DNA of 64,000 bases from Lithospermum erythrorhizon (taxonomy: Eukaryota > Streptophyta > Magnoliopsida > Boraginales > Boraginaceae): the NCBI GenBank assembly GCA_019722365.1, contig JADFUC010001889.1:2232001-2296000 (forward strand). The letters are read 5' to 3'. The position numbers and the translations under genes were made by a program. The notes beneath the pieces are model-generated. The model was not told the origin of the DNA, made no database searches, and saw only the letters and a list, made by a program, of their open reading frames with translations. Positions 60,225 through 64,000 of the stretch are shown in pieces (position 1 is the first letter of the stretch; every line of letters starts with the position of its first letter).

Positions 60225-61260
60225 CTTTATTCAAAAGATAAACGTTTTACAACCATCAACGAAAGTATACTCCGGAACAAACAAAGAACTATCTCAAACA
60301 TGCTGAATAGAACAAACCAAAACAAAGTAAAAAATAGCTAGGAAACATCAAGAAGCTACAAAGATACTACAACTAAAGCTTCAATCCAAAAAGATCTCCC
60401 AATTTTCCTGATCCTCTTGGCCTCATGACAGGCTACATCATCTTGTCGAAAAAAATTTATGATAAAGAACATCTGCCTTGGCCGGATGCCACGGGCAGCG
60501 CCAGTGCACCGTATACACCGTACCGTAAATGCCACCCATCAACCTCCTGCTTCAAATAGCTACGCTGAATTGTCAATCATACGTTGTGCAAGCCACTCCA
60601 TTCATAGCTACCTATATACAGCATCTAAAGAACAAGCCTCCCGAACTTGAGCATAGTACTGATGAAAAAATAAATGATGTGACTTTCTGGCAAAACCACC
60701 TGACCATCTGCTTGCATGCCCCGCCTCGGCAACCTATCACAAAGTAGAACTTCCTCTGGCAGCATTAGAAGTAATAAGCTGCATGCGCTTTGAAATGCGA
60801 TTTCATCCCCCAAGCCATTTGGCCCGAACCAACTTCTCGAATCTCGGCCTAACATAACCACAAGCTGCCTGGTAAGCCCACTTGGTCGGTCAGACGTTCC
60901 AAACAAATCTATCCCATACCATTAGAAAGAAATAGAGACATAAATTGCCAGCCAAGCGGTTGCCACTTTCAGACGAGCGGCCTCGGTGGAGGGCATCTCG
61001 AAACTAATATCACTAGAAAGCTAGATACTCGATCTCTCCTGGACATTAAGATAATCATGTACCGGGCCCAAAGAACTCGGTATCATGTCAAAAGGCACCG
61101 ACCGGCCATCGCAGGCTGCTTGAGAATCTGCTACTCCAAACAAGAGGTCTAACTTTAAGAATCTTCTTCCAAAATTAAGGATTACAATCTTTCTTCTGCT
61201 AATTTGAACAGTTATGTTCACACTAATCGGCTTAGATTCTTGATATGGTTCCCACTTTAG
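60225..61260 (-). pseudogene. Degraded minus-strand coding-like remnant, possibly LINE-derived
   Basis: This block is richer in GC than its surroundings, and on the minus strand it has several readable stretches (for example the 93-codon frame at 60625-60906 and the 66-codon frame at 61021-61221). Its minus-strand 3' end is rich in hydrophobic codons and T and ends near TTTGAATAAAGTAGCC (about 60235), which resembles an ageing transcript end with an AATAAA signal. I could not identify a domain with confidence. A 3' portion of a LINE ORF2 or a dead gene fragment are the two possibilities. Confidence 0.3.
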
Positions 61261-64000
61261 ACTCTATAATCAATATATCAGTTTGTTAATGTTTTAGATT
61301 TTTGATTATTGTTGTGATTGTTGGTTAATTTCTGTTGTTCACAAGTCCGTGTCATTTTATCGGTACAATATAGCTGACTTGTTTTGCCAATTCCTATTTA
61401 CAGACTTGGTTATGAAACATGTTTGTTTCGTAATTGAACCCCACAAGATTTACTCACAATAATGTACATCAGATTAAAATATGTACGTGTATACAAATTT
61501 AATGAAAATTTACAATAGTTGGTGCAATCTTAGTATTTTCGAGAATCTAACTATCTAAGATATATATATCTTTTTGCAGAGCATGAATTAAAAATTACAA
61601 GCGATATCATTACAACAATTAAATTTTTAAAGCTAAGTAATGGGAATTTGAGTTCGTAAAAGCTTGATTTATGTTCTGCAGTATCTTTAGCGTGAGCTTA
61701 GTTTCGACATTTGGATATTCATTTATTAGAAACTCTTTGTGAGCATCGAAAATTGTGAAATAATAATTAAATTGATTATGCAATTAATCAAATTAATAAA
61801 AAGTCGGGAGCACTAAAAAATGTCACGTGCTGATTAGGGGTTCTCGATTAAACCACTAGTTGAAATGTCTCGATGGAGTGAGGGTTCGATCAGCCACAAA
61901 AGTATTATCAGTAAAAGCAGGGAACAAATTAATAAACCTAAAAATTGAACAATAGGGTTCCGAAAATAACCTCATTAAGAAATAATTAAAATTAGAGACT
62001 TAGAAAACCCCCGATTTTATCCAATTGTCGGTCATAAAAACGTTCGAAGCTGCGTGAGCTGAAATGAAGAATATAGAAACCACGAGTTCAAAATGAAAAC
62101 AGAAGTTATGTGGTTCAAATGGTACATAAGTTATGTGAACAATCGAGCAGAAGTTGCGTGGTTGAAATGTGGCTTCCAAAAGGTCAGAGTCGATATGAAA
62201 ATATTTTTAGCACAGAAAAAAGAATTTGGGCATGTGAAATGGGCACCTATCTCTAATACTTGGACTTTTCCAGAGCGATTAAAATCTTTGCGCCAAAAAT
62301 TGTGATTAGTCGTGGTCACTTTAAATCAAACAGGTCAATCGGCATTTGAAGCGAGAAGACTATAAATACTCCTCCCCCATTTGGCCAAAAATTCCATCGC
62401 TTGAATTGACACGTCACAAAAAATCCCGCAGCCTTGGCTTAGCGATTTCACGTCCAAAAACCGCGAGAAAATCTGAGAAAAACATACCTTTGATTTCTCT
62501 AAGTGAAATCTTTTTGGTAGTAGGCAAAGCATGCGTGGTGGTAGCTTCTCCCGGTGGCCAAAATAGGCGCTTTGAGAAATCCAAGAGGTATTCTTGTGAA
62601 ATGCAATAATTGTGTGAAGTTAAGCGAAAATGCAGTGAGAATATGGCCGAGTTTCTACAGAGATGCTTCGAATATTCAAGATTAGGCGCCCAGTATTAGG
62701 GATTAGGCTGCGTATTTACGATTATTCAAAAACTTGGATGAACATCGATAAATTTCGGTGATAAATCAAACCCGAATATAGGAATACGGCGTTCGGTCAT
62801 ATAGGCTAGTTCGGCCGAGGCTGCTGGCTAAAGCATTTTGTGCGATTGATTAGTATCGTCAATAGGTTGAAGCTCGCCATGCGTGTCAGCTCTACCTTGA
62901 CAATTTGGGCCGCGTGGTAAAGCTAGAAGTAGCATTGCCAGCCGTCAGTCAAGTGAGGCCAAATGCCATTTAAAGAATAGAGTGGTAAAATCACCATTGA
63001 GAATTAGGAATGGGGTCAAATCTCCCTTGGGGTCCCGTAAGTAAATTCGAATCTCAGTAGAAGTCATGGTCGTATCGCTGGTCATTTCTGCTTTAGGCCG
63101 TTGTAGTACAAAAGCGAGAAGCAGCTGACTGGCTTGACCACTGCTTCAAAACTGCTTGACTCAGTCTATCTCCAATCGAAGTGTCGTACTCGAGGCGTAA
63201 GTTAATCGAAACGAGTGGACTCTGAGTCGCGCAGGTGAAATGCATAACGGTGGCAAATCTCAAGTCCTGCTGAGAGAGGGCGTGGCTTGTCGACTACGAG
63301 GTCCCACGGTAGTCTTTCAGCGAGTCATGGCTATGACGAACACGGTAAGTCATGAAGTCACAGTAGGCAGGAGATCCAAGTCACGAGACCCCGAGATCGG
63401 GAGGTCCGCTCGGCCCGACACGGGGAATACGCTGGGAAACCGATATCACGAGTCAGGCAGGTGCCAGGTCCCGTGAGGCTGAGGCGCATGTCAGGAACCA
63501 CAGGCTCACATCTGAAATCAAATCCAAATCAATTCGGCTGAGTGAAATTGAGCCGAGCTCGTAGAAGCTTCACTGTCAGGGCCCAGAATGTCAGGTAAAG
63601 TCGAAGCGGCAGGACATGCAAATCGTCGGCCAAATCTTGGGGACTCATGGTTTGGACGATTAGGTCCTCTTCGATTTGATAAAACATCTGTGAGAATTTT
63701 CTACGGTGGGTTTTATTTTGTACCCACATCATAAATAAAAAAAATCTTCTTTGCATTCACTTTGCAAAGCATGAGATTAATCCTGCAGAGAATCGAGCAG
63801 AGAAACTTTATTGAATAGAGCTACATTCAGAATCTTCTTGGGGTAAATCTTTTAATAACTATCTAAGATATGCCACACGCTTTTAATATTTGTTTTAAGA
63901 AGAAATCTTAGCCTCCTTTATTGTGTCTTTTATAGTATTTCACTAGAAAATATCCGGTTTGATTTTAGATACTTAAAATTAACAAAATTTATAGTATTAA
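61261..64000. other. Intergenic and decayed retroelement DNA at the right edge
   Basis: 61.3-61.8 kb is AT-rich. From about 61.8 kb the composition becomes more balanced, and it is strongly GC-rich at 63.05-63.55 kb. ACTATAAATACTCCTCCCCC (62358) looks like a retroelement or gene TATA box with a start region. GGCGCCCAGTATTAGG (62685) shares 12 bases with 6114. Open frames here (62093-62305, 62346-62609, 63240-63476, 63529-63756) have no recognised domain. A gypsy-type LTR element running off the window is possible but not shown. Confidence 0.35.

Noticed and set aside
62093..63476. Protein-coding genes in the right-edge GC-shifted region
   Set aside because: The frames are short, lack domains, overlap on both strands and sit in repeat-like sequence.

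Overview
The window is nuclear DNA from a flowering plant, almost certainly a eudicot and perhaps an asterid. The evidence is intron-split genes with GT/AG borders, a chloroplast-targeted shikimate enzyme, a WUSCHEL-type homeodomain gene, a plant F-box gene, a nuclear tRNA-Ile(AAU) gene, and AT-rich intergenic DNA full of decayed plant transposons. Nothing suggests a bacterial or organellar origin. The species assignment is inference only.

Layout. 1-1.4 kb: first coding exon (minus) of chloroplast 3-dehydroquinate synthase, its intron 1 carrying a 44-bp minisatellite; the rest of the gene lies off the left edge. 1.7-6.5 kb: a Stowaway-like MITE, one end of a CACTA-like element, a dispersed repeat and a broken Harbinger-type ORF1. 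6.5-8.6 kb: a peroxisomal-type ascorbate peroxidase locus with a clean 3' half and a ruined 5' half. 9.0-11.4 kb: a convergent minus-strand gene for a small conserved plant protein with a tRNA-derived SINE in its intron, next to a tRNA-Ile gene at 11.56 kb. 11.6-37 kb: transposon graveyard, including an A-tailed retroposon (17.9-19.7 kb) and a 9-kb decayed Ty1/copia element (25.7-34.7 kb) with recognisable LTRs and pol motifs and about 2.8 kb of unexplained extra DNA. 37.2-38.9 kb: an intact WUSCHEL gene (minus, three exons, 266 aa). 39-52 kb: mostly non-coding, with a pair of about 450-bp direct repeats, two abutting MITEs and a second copy of the dispersed repeat. 52.1-53.3 kb: a single-exon F-box gene (plus). 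54.2-56.0 kb: a convergent two-exon Myb/SANT-like gene (minus) with internal protein repeats. 56-64 kb: non-coding and decayed repeat sequence, GC-richer at the right end.

The genes do not form a functional cluster. They are ordinary neighbours in a transposon-rich region: shikimate pathway, peroxide detoxification, stem-cell identity, ubiquitin-ligase substrate selection and a putative DNA-binding protein. I found no convincing undescribed multi-gene system. The most interesting points are the ascorbate peroxidase that has lost its distal haem-pocket exon junction while nine-tenths of its remaining exons stay open, the in-frame 22-residue repeat array in the Myb/SANT-like protein, the very short first exon of the small conserved gene abutting a Pol III gene, and several young-looking retroposition footprints. 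Splice sites are called by eye from reading frame, GT/AG signals and family resemblance.
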